Shown: positions 25,160 through 33,587, numbered from the stretch's first letter. The stretch is DNA of 46,468 nt from Chloroflexota bacterium (GCA_020628815.1 JAHDEN010000031.1:1-46468), one strand, 5' to 3'. Numbers and translations are program-made. Notes: generated by a model from the letters alone, not told the origin.

Positions 25160-25224
25160 GGGTCTACGCCACCGGAGCTGAAAGTCGTCCGAAGAACGAA
25201 ATTGTAACCCGGCGGCGTAGACCC
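25160..25224. repeat. Palindromic intergenic element
   Basis: GGGTCTACGCC-A-CCGG (25160-25175) is matched by CCGG-C-GGCGTAGACCC (25209-25224), a 16-base stem with one A-C mismatch around a 33-base loop. It lies between the GpgS terminator and the phosphatase gene and may be a dispersed repeat or a leader structure. Confidence 0.6.
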
Positions 25225-25274
25225 CTACGGCAGAATTTTAATCTGCTGAATAATTACGCTCTTTTTTGATTATC

Positions 25275-25850
25275 ATGACGACTCTATATTTGATTCGCCA
25301 CGGACAAACCCAGTGGAATCTTGAGGGAAAATATACCGGCCAGTCGGATATTCCGTTAAATGAGACCGGCCGGGCTCAAGCCAAAGCGGCCGGGTTAAAC
25401 CCTAGTTTTCCGCCACCAGACGCCATCTTTTCATCAGATTTGATACGTGCGGTTGAGACGGCTGAGCTAGTTGCGGCCGGGTGGGGGTATGTGGGTAAAA
25501 TCGAGATCGACTCACGCCTGCGCGAAATAAATCAGGGGGTATGGGAAGGAATGCATTTTGATGAGATTAAAGCTCGATTTGCCGAAGAATTTGCGGCCCG
25601 TGAGGCAAACCCGCTAGACGTAGCTGCACCGGGTGGCGAAACGGTGGGTGAGGTAAAAGCGCGGGTTGTGGCGGCGATTGATGAGATTTGCGGCCGGTAT
25701 CCCCATGGGAAAATCGGGATTGTGGCCCACGGCTTGGCGCTGGCGATTGTGCGCGCTTGGCTCGCGGGTCATCCGATTCAGGATGTGTGGTCTTTGATCC
25801 CACCCAATGCGCAGATTATCAAAATCGAACGAAAAAGAGAGCAAATTTAG
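25275..25850 (+). CDS. Histidine phosphatase family protein, possible glucosyl-3-phosphoglycerate phosphatase
   Basis: This 191-residue protein starts MTTLYLIRHGQTQWN, with catalytic His9 in the RHG motif, then GKYTGQSDIPLNETGRAQA, the second arginine region SSDLIRAVETA, and the second catalytic histidine in VAHGLALAI. The family includes phosphoglycerate mutase, cobalamin phosphatases and mycobacterial GpgP. Its place right after GpgS favours the GpgP reaction (glucosylglycerate release); this is an inference from context. The ATG at 25275 fits the fold start better than the upstream TTG. Confidence 0.85.
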   Translation: MTTLYLIRHGQTQWNLEGKYTGQSDIPLNETGRAQAKAAGLNPSFPPPDAIFSSDLIRAVETAELVAAGWGYVGKIEIDSRLREINQGVWEGMHFDEIKARFAEEFAAREANPLDVAAPGGETVGEVKARVVAAIDEICGRYPHGKIGIVAHGLALAIVRAWLAGHPIQDVWSLIPPNAQIIKIERKREQI

Positions 25851-25895
25851 CAGATAGCATAAGGGACCTATGACTGAAAGTGGATTCAAAAAAAC

Positions 25896-25943
25896 AGCCC
25901 GATTGCCTAAACTGGATTTTAAATAAACTTATTTGAGCGGGCT
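25896..25943 (+). terminator. Possible terminator after the phosphatase gene
   Basis: AGCCCG (25896-25901) pairs with CGGGCT (25938-25943), then TT. The loop is long and holds AAATAAACTTATTT, which can itself fold. Weak. Confidence 0.35.
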
Positions 25944-26081
25944 TTAAGATTAGCCGCTTGATGTGACAGTACGGGGAACCGATGCGTTTTTAGGGATTCT
26001 AATACCCCATCTGTCAACAAAATTTATTGCCGATTGCATGAAGGGTTTTGCATCCTGTTGCGTAATCGCAAAGTGAGAATA

Positions 26082-27383
26082 ATGACGATGGAATATGATC
26101 CTATGCGCCGATCTTTGAATATTGGATTTGTGTCAACCCGATTTGCTGGAACGGATGGGGTTTCGCTTGAAACAAGTAAGTGGGCCGAAGTGCTGGAGTC
26201 TATTGGACACCACTGTTTTTATTTTAGCGGCCTGTCTGACCGGCCGGATGAAATTTCGTACGTGGTGCCGGAGGCTTATTATCGACATCCCGATGTGGAA
26301 TATCGCCATTTAAGCTTTTTTGGCAAAGGGTCGCGCTCGGCCGAAGATACGGAATGGGTTCATGATTGGCGGGTGACGTTTAAACGCCATCTGTATGAGT
26401 TTGTTGATCGTTTTGAGCTAGATATTCTCATCCCTGAAAATATTATGGCGATTCCGCTGCAGGTACCACTTGCGCTGGCAATCACCGAGCTAATTGCTGA
26501 AACGGGGATTCCGACGATCGCCCATCATCACGATTTTGCGTGGGAGCGTAAACGGTTTTTGGTAAATGGGATCGAAGATTTCTTGGCGGCCGCGTTTCCA
26601 CCAGACCTGCCATCGATTCAACATGTTGTGATTAATTCGCAAGGGCAGTCGGCATTGGCCCGCCGCCGTGGGGTGTCGTCCGTCGTTATTCCGAACGTGA
26701 TGAACTACGAGCAAGAGCCACCGGGCATTGATGAGTATTCGGCCGATTTGCGCCAAACGTTGGGGATCAGTGCAGATGACATCTTTATTTTGCAACCGAC
26801 CCGGGTGGTGCAACGCAAAGGGATTGAGCATGCGATTGAGCTGGTTCAGCGGCTGGATCAAGATGCGATCTTGGTTATTTCCCATGCGTCTGGGGATGAG
26901 GGGGATGAATATGAACGGCGGCTGCTTGAATATGCCAATCTGCTTAATGTACGCACGTTGTTTTGCGATGAGCATTTTGACGAATACAGACGTATCGAAC
27001 CGGACGGCCGTAAAATTTATAGCTTAAATGATGCGTATCCACATGCTGACTTGGTCACTTATCCATCGGTTTTTGAAGGATTTGGGAACGCCTTTTTAGA
27101 AGCGGTCTATTTTAAAAAACCGATTGTGGTCAATAATTATTCGATCTATGCGACCGATATCCGGCCGTTAGGGTTTAAGGTTGTTGAGTTTGATGATTTT
27201 GTGACTGAAGACACGGTGCGCCAAACTGAAGAAGTGTTGGCGAACCCAAGTTTGGTTCATGAAATGGTAGATACAAATTACCAATTGGCACTGCAATATT
27301 TTTCATATCGTGTGCTGTGGCGTAAATTGGATATTTTGATTGCCAATATTGTGGGGACCCGACCGGCGTTTGCGATGGATTGA
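26082..27383 (+). CDS. GT4-family glycosyltransferase, second
   Basis: This 433-residue GT-B protein has an N-terminal LNIGFVSTRFAGTDGVSLETSKWAEVL, a middle QPTRVVQRKGIEHAIELVQRL and the nucleotide-sugar motif PSVFEGFGNAFLEAVYFKKP. It closely resembles mannosyl/glucosyl transferases of family 4 but not the enzyme at 21895 in detail. I place the start at the ATG at 26082 rather than a TTG at 26034, because the latter falls in a sequence repeated elsewhere (26023-26036). It follows the phosphatase by about 230 bases and may act on glucosylglycerate or another glycoside. Confidence 0.82.
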   Translation: MTMEYDPMRRSLNIGFVSTRFAGTDGVSLETSKWAEVLESIGHHCFYFSGLSDRPDEISYVVPEAYYRHPDVEYRHLSFFGKGSRSAEDTEWVHDWRVTFKRHLYEFVDRFELDILIPENIMAIPLQVPLALAITELIAETGIPTIAHHHDFAWERKRFLVNGIEDFLAAAFPPDLPSIQHVVINSQGQSALARRRGVSSVVIPNVMNYEQEPPGIDEYSADLRQTLGISADDIFILQPTRVVQRKGIEHAIELVQRLDQDAILVISHASGDEGDEYERRLLEYANLLNVRTLFCDEHFDEYRRIEPDGRKIYSLNDAYPHADLVTYPSVFEGFGNAFLEAVYFKKPIVVNNYSIYATDIRPLGFKVVEFDDFVTEDTVRQTEEVLANPSLVHEMVDTNYQLALQYFSYRVLWRKLDILIANIVGTRPAFAMD

Positions 27384-27434
27384 GTTGCGTTTTGCCGCAA
27401 ATATTCAGTAGCTTGAATCCATCGTTTAAAACGC

Positions 27435-27498
27435 ATTACGTATTACGTATTACGTATCGGTTGACTTCACTTTCAACTGATACGCAATACGCACCACG
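27435..27498. repeat. ATTACGT heptad repeat in an inverted-repeat hairpin
   Basis: Three tandem ATTACGT units (27435-27455) run into CGGTTGA; an imperfect complement (TCAACTGATACGCAATACG, then CACCACG) lies at 27473-27498. The result is a stem of about 26 bases with roughly five mismatches. The 235-bp gap around it, between the GT4 and aldolase genes, holds no gene that I can support. Confidence 0.6.
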
Positions 27499-27618
27499 TC
27501 GAAATGAATCAAGAATGAAGAACGGTAAACGCTGAGTAAGGTAGCCTGCAAAATTGCCCCAAATGTCTGCATAGGGTACTCTCACAAAATAAAATTTTGA
27601 GATGCAGGAACCCTTTGA

Positions 27619-28410
27619 ATGAGACCCAATAAAGTTAAACAAATTTGGAAAGACGGCGGCTCAGTCGTCAATGGTTGGCTACATATACCCAGCTCATGGT
27701 CGGCCGAAGTGATGGCCCACAGCGGTTTTGATAGCTTGGTGGTTGATCTGCAGCACGGCATGATGCACTTTGAGTCGGCCGTGCCAATGTTTCAGGCGAT
27801 CTCGACCACAGACACCGTGCCGATGGCGCGCATCCCTTGGAACGAGCCAGGCATTGCGGGAAAACTGCTAGACGCGGGGGCGTATGGCATCATCTGCCCG
27901 ATGGTCAACACGCAAAGTGAGTGCGAAGCGTTTGTGGGGGCGATGCGCTATCACCCAGACGGGTATCGCAGCCGTGGCCCTACCCGCGCCCGTGTGTATG
28001 GGGGCAGTGATTATGCAGAACGTGCCAACCAAGAAATTATCGCGATGGCGATGATTGAAACAAAAACGGCCGTGGATAATATTGAATCGATTGTGAGCGT
28101 GCCCCATTTAGATGCGATCTATGTTGGCCCAGGCGACTTAAGCTTAACGTTGGGTTGTGAAAAAGTAGGGGTTGATATTGACGAGCCGATTTACAATGAA
28201 GCGTTAGATACGATTTTAGCCGCCTGCGAAAAAGCGGGCGTTGTGGCCGGGATTCACACCGCTGATCCGGCGTACGCCAATCGCATTATTGAAAAAGGGT
28301 TTCGATTTGTGACGCTCAGTAGTGATACAGGGATGCTGGGTGGCAAAGCCCGGTCGATGATTGCTGAGCTGAACGGGTTGAGCGATGAAACGGAAGCCTC
28401 GGTTTATTAA
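27619..28410 (+). CDS. HpcH/HpaI aldolase family protein
   Basis: This 263-residue class II (metal-dependent) aldolase has the N-terminal VNGWLHIPSSWSAEVMAHSGFDSLVVDLQHGMM, in which the Asp-His pair sits in the active site. It then has the arginine segment MARIPWN, the DAGAYGIICPMVNTQSE metal-side strand with RYHPDGYRSRGP, and MIETKTAVDNIESI with the metal-ligand Glu, followed by YVGPGDLS with the Asp. Members cleave 4-hydroxy-2-oxo acids or 2-dehydro-3-deoxyglucarate to pyruvate and an aldehyde. The substrate is not clear from neighbours. A 'GGAACC' tract lies about 8 bases upstream of the ATG. Confidence 0.9.
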   Translation: MRPNKVKQIWKDGGSVVNGWLHIPSSWSAEVMAHSGFDSLVVDLQHGMMHFESAVPMFQAISTTDTVPMARIPWNEPGIAGKLLDAGAYGIICPMVNTQSECEAFVGAMRYHPDGYRSRGPTRARVYGGSDYAERANQEIIAMAMIETKTAVDNIESIVSVPHLDAIYVGPGDLSLTLGCEKVGVDIDEPIYNEALDTILAACEKAGVVAGIHTADPAYANRIIEKGFRFVTLSSDTGMLGGKARSMIAELNGLSDETEASVY

Positions 28411-28452
28411 TTCAGATATTCGATCCCAGAAGCTGTGTTGGATCATGGTGAA

Positions 28453-28482
28453 CGTGTCATACCCGCATACACAGGAATGACG
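28453..28482. repeat. REP-like palindrome
   Basis: GTCATACCCG followed by CAGGAATGAC forms a short imperfect inverted repeat of the widely found 'GTCATNCC...GGNATGAC' type. It lies between the aldolase and flavin reductase genes. Confidence 0.5.
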
Positions 28483-28548
28483 GTTCCTATGGAAAGAGCT
28501 TGACCAATTTCCGGGATACTATACTAAAAGCAAGAGCAAAAAATAAAA

Positions 28549-29187
28549 ATGGAAATTAACCCTAACGATTTAGCTGTAAAAAATGTATACAAGTTGTTGA
28601 CTGGTTCAGTCATCCCCCGGCCGATTGGCTGGATTTCAACCATTAGCAAAGATGGTGTGCATAATTTAGCCCCTTACTCATTTTCGAACGCCTTGAGTGC
28701 AGATCCACCTACTGTCATGTTTAGCGGCGGCCGGCCGGAAGGCAACAACAAAGATACGGTCCAAAATGTGTTGGATACTGAGGAATTTGTCTACAACATC
28801 GTTCCCTATAGCTTGGCTGCAGAGATGAATATTTCGGCCGCAACAACACCACCGGATGTGGACGAGTTTGTGGAATCTCGTTTGACTGCCGGTGAGTCGG
28901 TGATGGTTAAAGCGCCAAGGGTGCTGGAGTCTCCGATTAGTTTTGAATGCAAGCTGTCTGGAACGTATCAGATACCGGGTGCGAAAGGTGGGGGATCGAT
29001 GGTGATTTTCGGCCGGATTGTGTACATGCACATTGCTGATGAAGTAATGTTGCCCGATCATAAAATTGATCCTGTGGCGCTTGATCCGATCGGCCGCTTA
29101 TCTGGCCCCTCTTACTCAAAAGTCCGCGATCTGTTTCACATCGAACGGCCGAACTGGAGCAAAGACGTCGATCCAATCAAAAAATAG
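28549..29187 (+). CDS. Flavin reductase-like FMN-binding split-barrel protein
   Basis: This 212-residue protein has the split-barrel pattern of flavin reductase-like domains: VIPRPIGWISTISKDGVHNLAPYSFSNALSADPPTVMFSG, where the conserved loops bind FMN, then FVYNIVPYSLAAEMNISAA and a C-terminal YSKVRDLFHIERP. Members reduce free flavin with NAD(P)H or act as small flavoproteins with other roles. No partner monooxygenase is adjacent. Upstream sequence is purine-rich (GCAAGAGCAAAAA) but has no strong ribosome site. Confidence 0.88.
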   Translation: MEINPNDLAVKNVYKLLTGSVIPRPIGWISTISKDGVHNLAPYSFSNALSADPPTVMFSGGRPEGNNKDTVQNVLDTEEFVYNIVPYSLAAEMNISAATTPPDVDEFVESRLTAGESVMVKAPRVLESPISFECKLSGTYQIPGAKGGGSMVIFGRIVYMHIADEVMLPDHKIDPVALDPIGRLSGPSYSKVRDLFHIERPNWSKDVDPIKK

Positions 29188-29258
29188 CGGGGATCTTCAG
29201 ATCGTTGGTAGATAACTTCAGTTTTGGACAAGAATCAAGACGCAAGTTGTCTTCCAAA

Positions 29259-29298
29259 AGAACGGTGTCATCGGGCCTTTAGGCCTTAACACCGTTCT
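29259..29298 (+). terminator. Terminator-like hairpin after the flavin reductase gene
   Basis: AGAACGGTGT (29259-29268) pairs with ACACCGTTCT (29289-29298), with an inner GGCC-TTTA-GGCC stem. The T-run after it is weak. Confidence 0.6.
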
Positions 29299-29401
29299 AG
29301 TTGATTTCAAGTTAGATATTGGGGCTCAAATAAGTTGTAAAGACTATGTTTAGACGTTCCGAGCTTAAGCAAAACTCAGATTAGATAGAAAAAGGTGGAA
29401 A

Positions 29402-29435
29402 TAAAAAAAGGGTACCTCGCTGTGACGAGATACCC
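29402..29435 (-). terminator. Terminator of the FAS1 protein gene
   Basis: Read on the minus strand, GGGTATCTCG pairs with CGAGGTACCC, followed by T7. It starts about 35 bases after the FAS1 stop. Confidence 0.85.
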
Positions 29436-29469
29436 TTAATCAAATGGGAGTCAGATCCCAGTTATAAAC

Positions 29470-30942
29470 TTACCGTAGTGAAGGTGGTAGTAAAACGGTG
29501 TCGATCACATGGATTTTACCGTTTGAAGCTAAGATGTCGGCCGTGGTAACTCGAGAGTTATCGTTCAGGTAAATGTCGTTTTGGAAAACTTTGATGTTTA
29601 CGCTGTCGCCGCTCAATGTGGTTGCGCTGCTTAGGGTCGCAGCAATATCAGAGCCTACGTCCCCAGCTACAACGTGGTAGAGCAAAACTTCTTTTAGCAA
29701 TTCTGGGTTAGCCAACAAGCTGTTTAGTGTGGCTGCTGGTAATTTAGCAAATGCTGCATCGGTTGGAGCAAATACGGTGATGAAGCCGCTCTCATCTGCC
29801 AATGCTGGAACCAATCCCGCTACTTGAGCTGCTGTTACGAGGGTGTCGAAGCTGCCATTGCCGCTAGCGATTTCTGCGATGTTTGGCAGATCAGCACGAG
29901 CGCTGGTGGTTGAGTCTGAGCTTGTTGCTGCGGCCGATGTGGCTGCTGCTGCCACGGAAGGTGGAATCAACACGGTGTCGATCACGTGGATTTTACCGTT
30001 TGAAGCCAAGATGTCGGCCGAGGTAACTTTTGAATTGTCGTTTAGGAAGATGTTGCCTTCGAAGTTTTTGATGTGAACACGCTCACCGTTCAGGGTGTCT
30101 GCACCGCTTAGGGTTGCAGCGATATCAGAACCAACGTCGCCAGCTACAACGTGGTAGAGCAAAACGCTTGTTAGCAGATCTTTATCAGCCAAAACTGCGT
30201 TTAGCGTGGCTGCTGGTAATTTAGCAAATGCCGCATCGGTTGGAGCAAAGACGGTGATGAAACCGCTTTCGTCAGCTAGTGCTGGAACCAATCCTGCTTG
30301 GCTAGCTGCTGAAACGAGAGTGCTGAAAGCATCGTTGCCGCTTGCGATTTCTGCGATGTTTGGCAGGTCTGCACGGGCTGAGTCTGATGAGCTGTCACTG
30401 CTTACGGCAACTGCTGATGCGGCCGATGCTGCTGCAACGGAGGGTGGAATCAATACGGTGTCGATTACATGGATTTTACCGTTTGAAGCCAAGATGTCGG
30501 CCGAGGTAACTTTTGAGTTGTCGTTTAAGAAGATGTCCCCTTCAAAAACTTTAATGTTAACGCGTTCGCCGTTTAGCGTATCTGCACCACTTAGGGTTGC
30601 AGCGATATCAGATCCAACGTCGCCAGCTACAACGTGGTAGAGCAATACGCTGGTTAACAGATCTTTGTCAGCCAATACGGCATTTAGAGTTGCTGGGGGA
30701 AGTTTTGCAAAGGCTGCGTCTGTCGGTGCAAATACGGTCAACATTTGATCGTTTGAGTTAACTGCATCTACAAGACCTGCCTGGCTGAGGGCTGATACAA
30801 GCGTATCAAATGAGTCGTTGCTGCTAGCGATCCCTGCGATGGTTGGGAGCTCGTCACGTGAGGCATTTACGACGAGCGTCGTTGGAATGGCTGCGATGAG
30901 TAGCAGCGCTACTGCGAAAATTAGGGTTTTAAATTTAGTCAT
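29470..30942 (-). CDS. Secreted protein with three tandem fasciclin (FAS1) domains
   Basis: This 490-residue protein has a signal peptide (about 1-26, ending VNA) and three FAS1 domains at about 33-170, 190-325 and 348-490. Each has FAPTDAAFAKLP, LLYHVVAGDVGSDIAATL and the closing NGKIHVIDTVL motif, joined by Ser/Ala-rich linkers. FAS1 domains mediate adhesion and matrix binding. The copies are so alike at DNA level (for example 29955-30380 against 30430-30850) that recent duplication or gene conversion is likely. GGAGA lies upstream of the ATG. It is transcribed alone, with its own terminator. Confidence 0.93.
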   Translation of the reverse strand: MTKFKTLIFAVALLLIAAIPTTLVVNASRDELPTIAGIASSNDSFDTLVSALSQAGLVDAVNSNDQMLTVFAPTDAAFAKLPPATLNAVLADKDLLTSVLLYHVVAGDVGSDIAATLSGADTLNGERVNIKVFEGDIFLNDNSKVTSADILASNGKIHVIDTVLIPPSVAAASAASAVAVSSDSSSDSARADLPNIAEIASGNDAFSTLVSAASQAGLVPALADESGFITVFAPTDAAFAKLPAATLNAVLADKDLLTSVLLYHVVAGDVGSDIAATLSGADTLNGERVHIKNFEGNIFLNDNSKVTSADILASNGKIHVIDTVLIPPSVAAAATSAAATSSDSTTSARADLPNIAEIASGNGSFDTLVTAAQVAGLVPALADESGFITVFAPTDAAFAKLPAATLNSLLANPELLKEVLLYHVVAGDVGSDIAATLSSATTLSGDSVNIKVFQNDIYLNDNSRVTTADILASNGKIHVIDTVLLPPSLR

Positions 30943-31268
30943 GATATTTGTCTCTCCAATTCCTTTTGGTTGGTGAAAATTGCAATGTTTAAGACAGCCA
31001 CAGTCAGCAATGAGGTGGAAGTGTAGGGCTATCGATTTGCTTTTTTTGATTAGAATTAAGAATCGGTTGATTCTTGTTTGATAGCGGATGACCCTTTTAC
31101 ATCTGGCCAGACTTGCAAAAGGTTCGTCCGCTTTATGTACAGGTATTACGGCGCGAATTTGAGCTTGTACCTATCAATTTTGAAATTTGTCCATAAATTG
31201 TACAGATTGGTGCAGGTTTCCCTCTGGTAGAGGCTTGATATTAGATTTGTGTATACGGAGAAAAACAA
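30943..31268. promoter_or_regulatory. Leader and regulatory region of the FAS1 gene, with a 48-bp palindrome
   Basis: This 326-bp stretch lies between azlD and the FAS1 gene, both on the minus strand. An imperfect palindrome spans 31084-31131: GCGGA and TCCGC at the ends, CCTTTT and AAAAGG inside, and the perfect core TCTGGCCAGA at 31102-31111. No T-run follows, so it is more likely an operator or a leader hairpin than a terminator. I found no firm promoter boxes. Confidence 0.5.
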
Positions 31269-31595
31269 CTAAAAACCGAGGTAATTCAGCCCCCACAAAA
31301 CAGACATCCCTAGAATAATGGTCAGAAATAAGTTGCGGGTGGTCCAGGCAATCACGATGGCGATTAAGCCAGCGATGATGCGTGCATTGCCTAGCGAAAG
31401 ATCGGCCGATCCGTTGCGGATAATAATGGCGGGGGTGATGAGTGCGAACAGGACGGCCGGTGGTGCGTAGGTTAGGATTTTTTGCACGACGGGGGGTAAG
31501 TCATAGCGGCCGGCTGCCACAATGAAAGATATGCGCAGCCCGTAGGTGACGGCCGCTGTAAGCACAATCATGAGGATAAGATTCGACTGACTCAT
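31269..31595 (-). CDS. azlD: Branched-chain amino acid export subunit AzlD
   Basis: This 108-residue protein has three to four membrane helices and the AzlD pattern VTYGLRISFIVAAGRYDLPPVVQKILTYAPPAVLFALITPAI. With AzlC it forms an exporter of branched-chain amino acids or analogues such as azaleucine (the LIV-E family). Its start overlaps the stop of azlC by four bases (ATGA), showing translational coupling. Confidence 0.9.
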   Translation of the reverse strand: MSQSNLILMIVLTAAVTYGLRISFIVAAGRYDLPPVVQKILTYAPPAVLFALITPAIIIRNGSADLSLGNARIIAGLIAIVIAWTTRNLFLTIILGMSVLWGLNYLGF

Positions 31596-32317
31596 GTCTG
31601 TTCACCTCTTTGAGCTGGATCGGAATGAAACCAGATCTCTTCGAAATAACCCGCCAGCATGCCAATAACAGCGGCCACAACCAGACCGAGGTTGAGCGGC
31701 ATATCGGCCGCCGCGATCGATAAAAATCCACTAACCACAGCGGCCGTAAGCGATGCCAAACTGCGAATGTTGGGGACAACCATGGCGATCAGCATGAGAG
31801 GAACCGCAAAATCGAGCTCCCAGCTGGCGGGAATGCGGGTGCCAAACCAGGCCCCTAGAGAGGTCGATATGATCCAGATGACCCCGAGTGGTGCCGCGCT
31901 CCCCATGTAATACCATTTCATACGGTCGAGGGGGAGATCCGGCTCTTCTTCGTAGCGGGCCCAGGTAAAGGCATAGGCTTGATCGGTTAACACGTGGCAC
32001 ATCAGTAGTTTCCAACGTAGGTTTAGATTTTTGAAACGCTCGGCTAGGGCGGCGCTGTACATCATCATGCGAAGATTGACGACAAGTACGGTGAGCACAA
32101 TGATTGGTAGACCTGCCCCATCACCAATGAGCTGCATGGCGGCGAGCTGGGCGGTGCCTGCATAGACCAAGGCGGAATTCAGCACGGCCGTACTGGGCCA
32201 AAAGCCGATATCAACGGCGACTACCCCCATGAGCATGCCGAAGGGGATGGCGGCCGGGAGGACCGGCATGAGCTTTTTAAACCCCAGCATGAATTCATCA
32301 CGAGATTCTTTGTTCAT
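31592..32317 (-). CDS. azlC: Branched-chain amino acid permease AzlC
   Basis: This 241-residue membrane protein opens with GFKKLMPVLPAAIPFGMLMGVVAVDIGFWPSTAVLNSALVYAGTAQLAAMQL, the AzlC hallmark, and has LVVNLRMMMYSAALAERFKNL. It is the larger subunit of a two-part amino-acid exporter, coupled to azlD by a four-base overlap. Confidence 0.92.
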   Translation of the reverse strand: MNKESRDEFMLGFKKLMPVLPAAIPFGMLMGVVAVDIGFWPSTAVLNSALVYAGTAQLAAMQLIGDGAGLPIIVLTVLVVNLRMMMYSAALAERFKNLNLRWKLLMCHVLTDQAYAFTWARYEEEPDLPLDRMKWYYMGSAAPLGVIWIISTSLGAWFGTRIPASWELDFAVPLMLIAMVVPNIRSLASLTAAVVSGFLSIAAADMPLNLGLVVAAVIGMLAGYFEEIWFHSDPAQRGEQT

Positions 32318-32372
32318 GCTCGTATTATCAGTTATTGGTTTTGAAAATGCTCACACGTTTACGCTTTTGTTC

Positions 32373-32392
32373 CCGAGGAGTGAACTCCTCGG
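32373..32392. repeat. Short hairpin upstream of azlC
   Basis: CCGAGGAG (32373-32380) pairs with CTCCTCGG (32385-32392) around TGAA. It lies about 55 bases upstream of the azlC start and may be a second part of the preceding transcript end or a leader hairpin. No T-run follows on the minus strand. Confidence 0.4.
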
Positions 32393-32399
32393 CTAAGAT

Positions 32400-32420
32400 A
32401 AAAAGCATGATAAATCATGC
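32400..32420 (-). terminator. Terminator overlapping the end of the aminotransferase gene
   Basis: On the minus strand GCATGAT-TT-ATCATGC is followed by T5. The stop codon TGA of the aminotransferase is inside the left arm. Confidence 0.75.
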
Positions 32421-33587
32421 TAGTGCGTTTAACAGCAGATCGATATCTTCATCGTTGTTGTAAACCGAAACGCCGATGCGGATGCCGCGCACATGCTCCC
32501 GTTCCCCTTTGTCATTTTTAAAATACCAGTTGCGGAAGGAGACAACCTGTTGTCCAAATGCTTTGTCTAGTTTTGCCTGAGCATCATTGATATCCCCTTT
32601 TGGCAAAAAGCTAACGATGGACGATCGGGTGCCGAGAGGTGTGATCGGCCGGAAGCCGAGCGGAAGCAGCTCCGCTTGCAAACGATCAATCATCGGTTGG
32701 GCATGGGCTCGGATCGCATCAACCCCGATATCGGTCATGTATTTCAGGCCGGTGCCAGCGATAATGCCGGGCAAAAACCCCATCGAACTGGTCCCTTCAT
32801 AAATGGTGCCTCCGCCATGTAGCTCAAAGGTAAAGTCTTTTTCAGTTTTGACCTGACGCAGCCCGTAGCGCGTTTGCTTCACCACTTCCTCTTGCAGATC
32901 ACGCCGCACGTACAAAAAGCCAAACCCAGGTTCACCCATCAACCATTTATAAGAGCTGGCCGATGCGAAATCAATCCCCATCGCCTGTACGTCGATTGGG
33001 GAGTTGCCTGCCCCCTGAATAATGTCTGCATACAGCCAAGCGCCGTTTGCATGGGCCAACTCACTAATCGCTTGCACATCGGCCACAAAGCCGTTGATTT
33101 GTGACACAAGGGCGATTGAAACGAGCTGGGTGTCTTTGTCGATATAAGGGGCATAGTCGGCCGCCGTAGTTTGCCAATCTTTGGCTTCCACAATGCGTAG
33201 CTCGATCAGCCCATGATCTTGCAGGGTGGTGTACAGATACTTTGATGCTTCAAAATGGAGATCGTCAATCACGACGTTGCCACCCCGTTTGGCCAGATCA
33301 AGTCCGGCCAGCACGATGTTTTCCCCTTCGGTGGTGCTTTGCACAAAAGCGATTTCATCGGCCGAGGCGTTGATGAGGTTGGCAAAACGCGCTTTGGTTT
33401 CAGCTTGTAGCTCGGCCGTAAAGCCAAATTTGTATCCGCTAGACGCTTGGCTTTTTGATTGGGTGTAGGTTTCAATCGCTTTGATTGAGTGGACGTTAAG
33501 CGGGCTATATTCTGCTGCGGCCAGCCAAGTTTTGCGTGCCGCTAGGGGGAAGTCTTGGCGTATTTTTGAAAAATCTGGTTTTACCAT
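32415..33587 (-). CDS. Class V aminotransferase (cysteine desulfurase/isopenicillin-N-epimerase-like)
   Basis: This 390-residue PLP enzyme has FVQSTTEGENIVLAGL near residue 85, a phosphate-binding loop region, YADIIQGAGNSPIDVQAMGIDFASASSYKWLMGEPGFGFLYV with the PLP lysine in SSYKW, and a C-terminal RGIRIGVSVYNNDEDIDLLL. It resembles selenocysteine lyase/isopenicillin-N epimerase-type enzymes more than IscS; the usual catalytic cysteine loop of desulfurases is not evident. The ATG at 33587 was chosen because the fold begins there. The 33-bp palindrome lies just upstream. Confidence 0.85.
   Translation of the reverse strand: MVKPDFSKIRQDFPLAARKTWLAAAEYSPLNVHSIKAIETYTQSKSQASSGYKFGFTAELQAETKARFANLINASADEIAFVQSTTEGENIVLAGLDLAKRGGNVVIDDLHFEASKYLYTTLQDHGLIELRIVEAKDWQTTAADYAPYIDKDTQLVSIALVSQINGFVADVQAISELAHANGAWLYADIIQGAGNSPIDVQAMGIDFASASSYKWLMGEPGFGFLYVRRDLQEEVVKQTRYGLRQVKTEKDFTFELHGGGTIYEGTSSMGFLPGIIAGTGLKYMTDIGVDAIRAHAQPMIDRLQAELLPLGFRPITPLGTRSSIVSFLPKGDINDAQAKLDKAFGQQVVSFRNWYFKNDKGEREHVRGIRIGVSVYNNDEDIDLLLNALA

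Noticed and set aside
29470-30942. CRISPR-like repetition
   Set aside because: The repeats are about 400 bp, in frame, and encode FAS1 domains.
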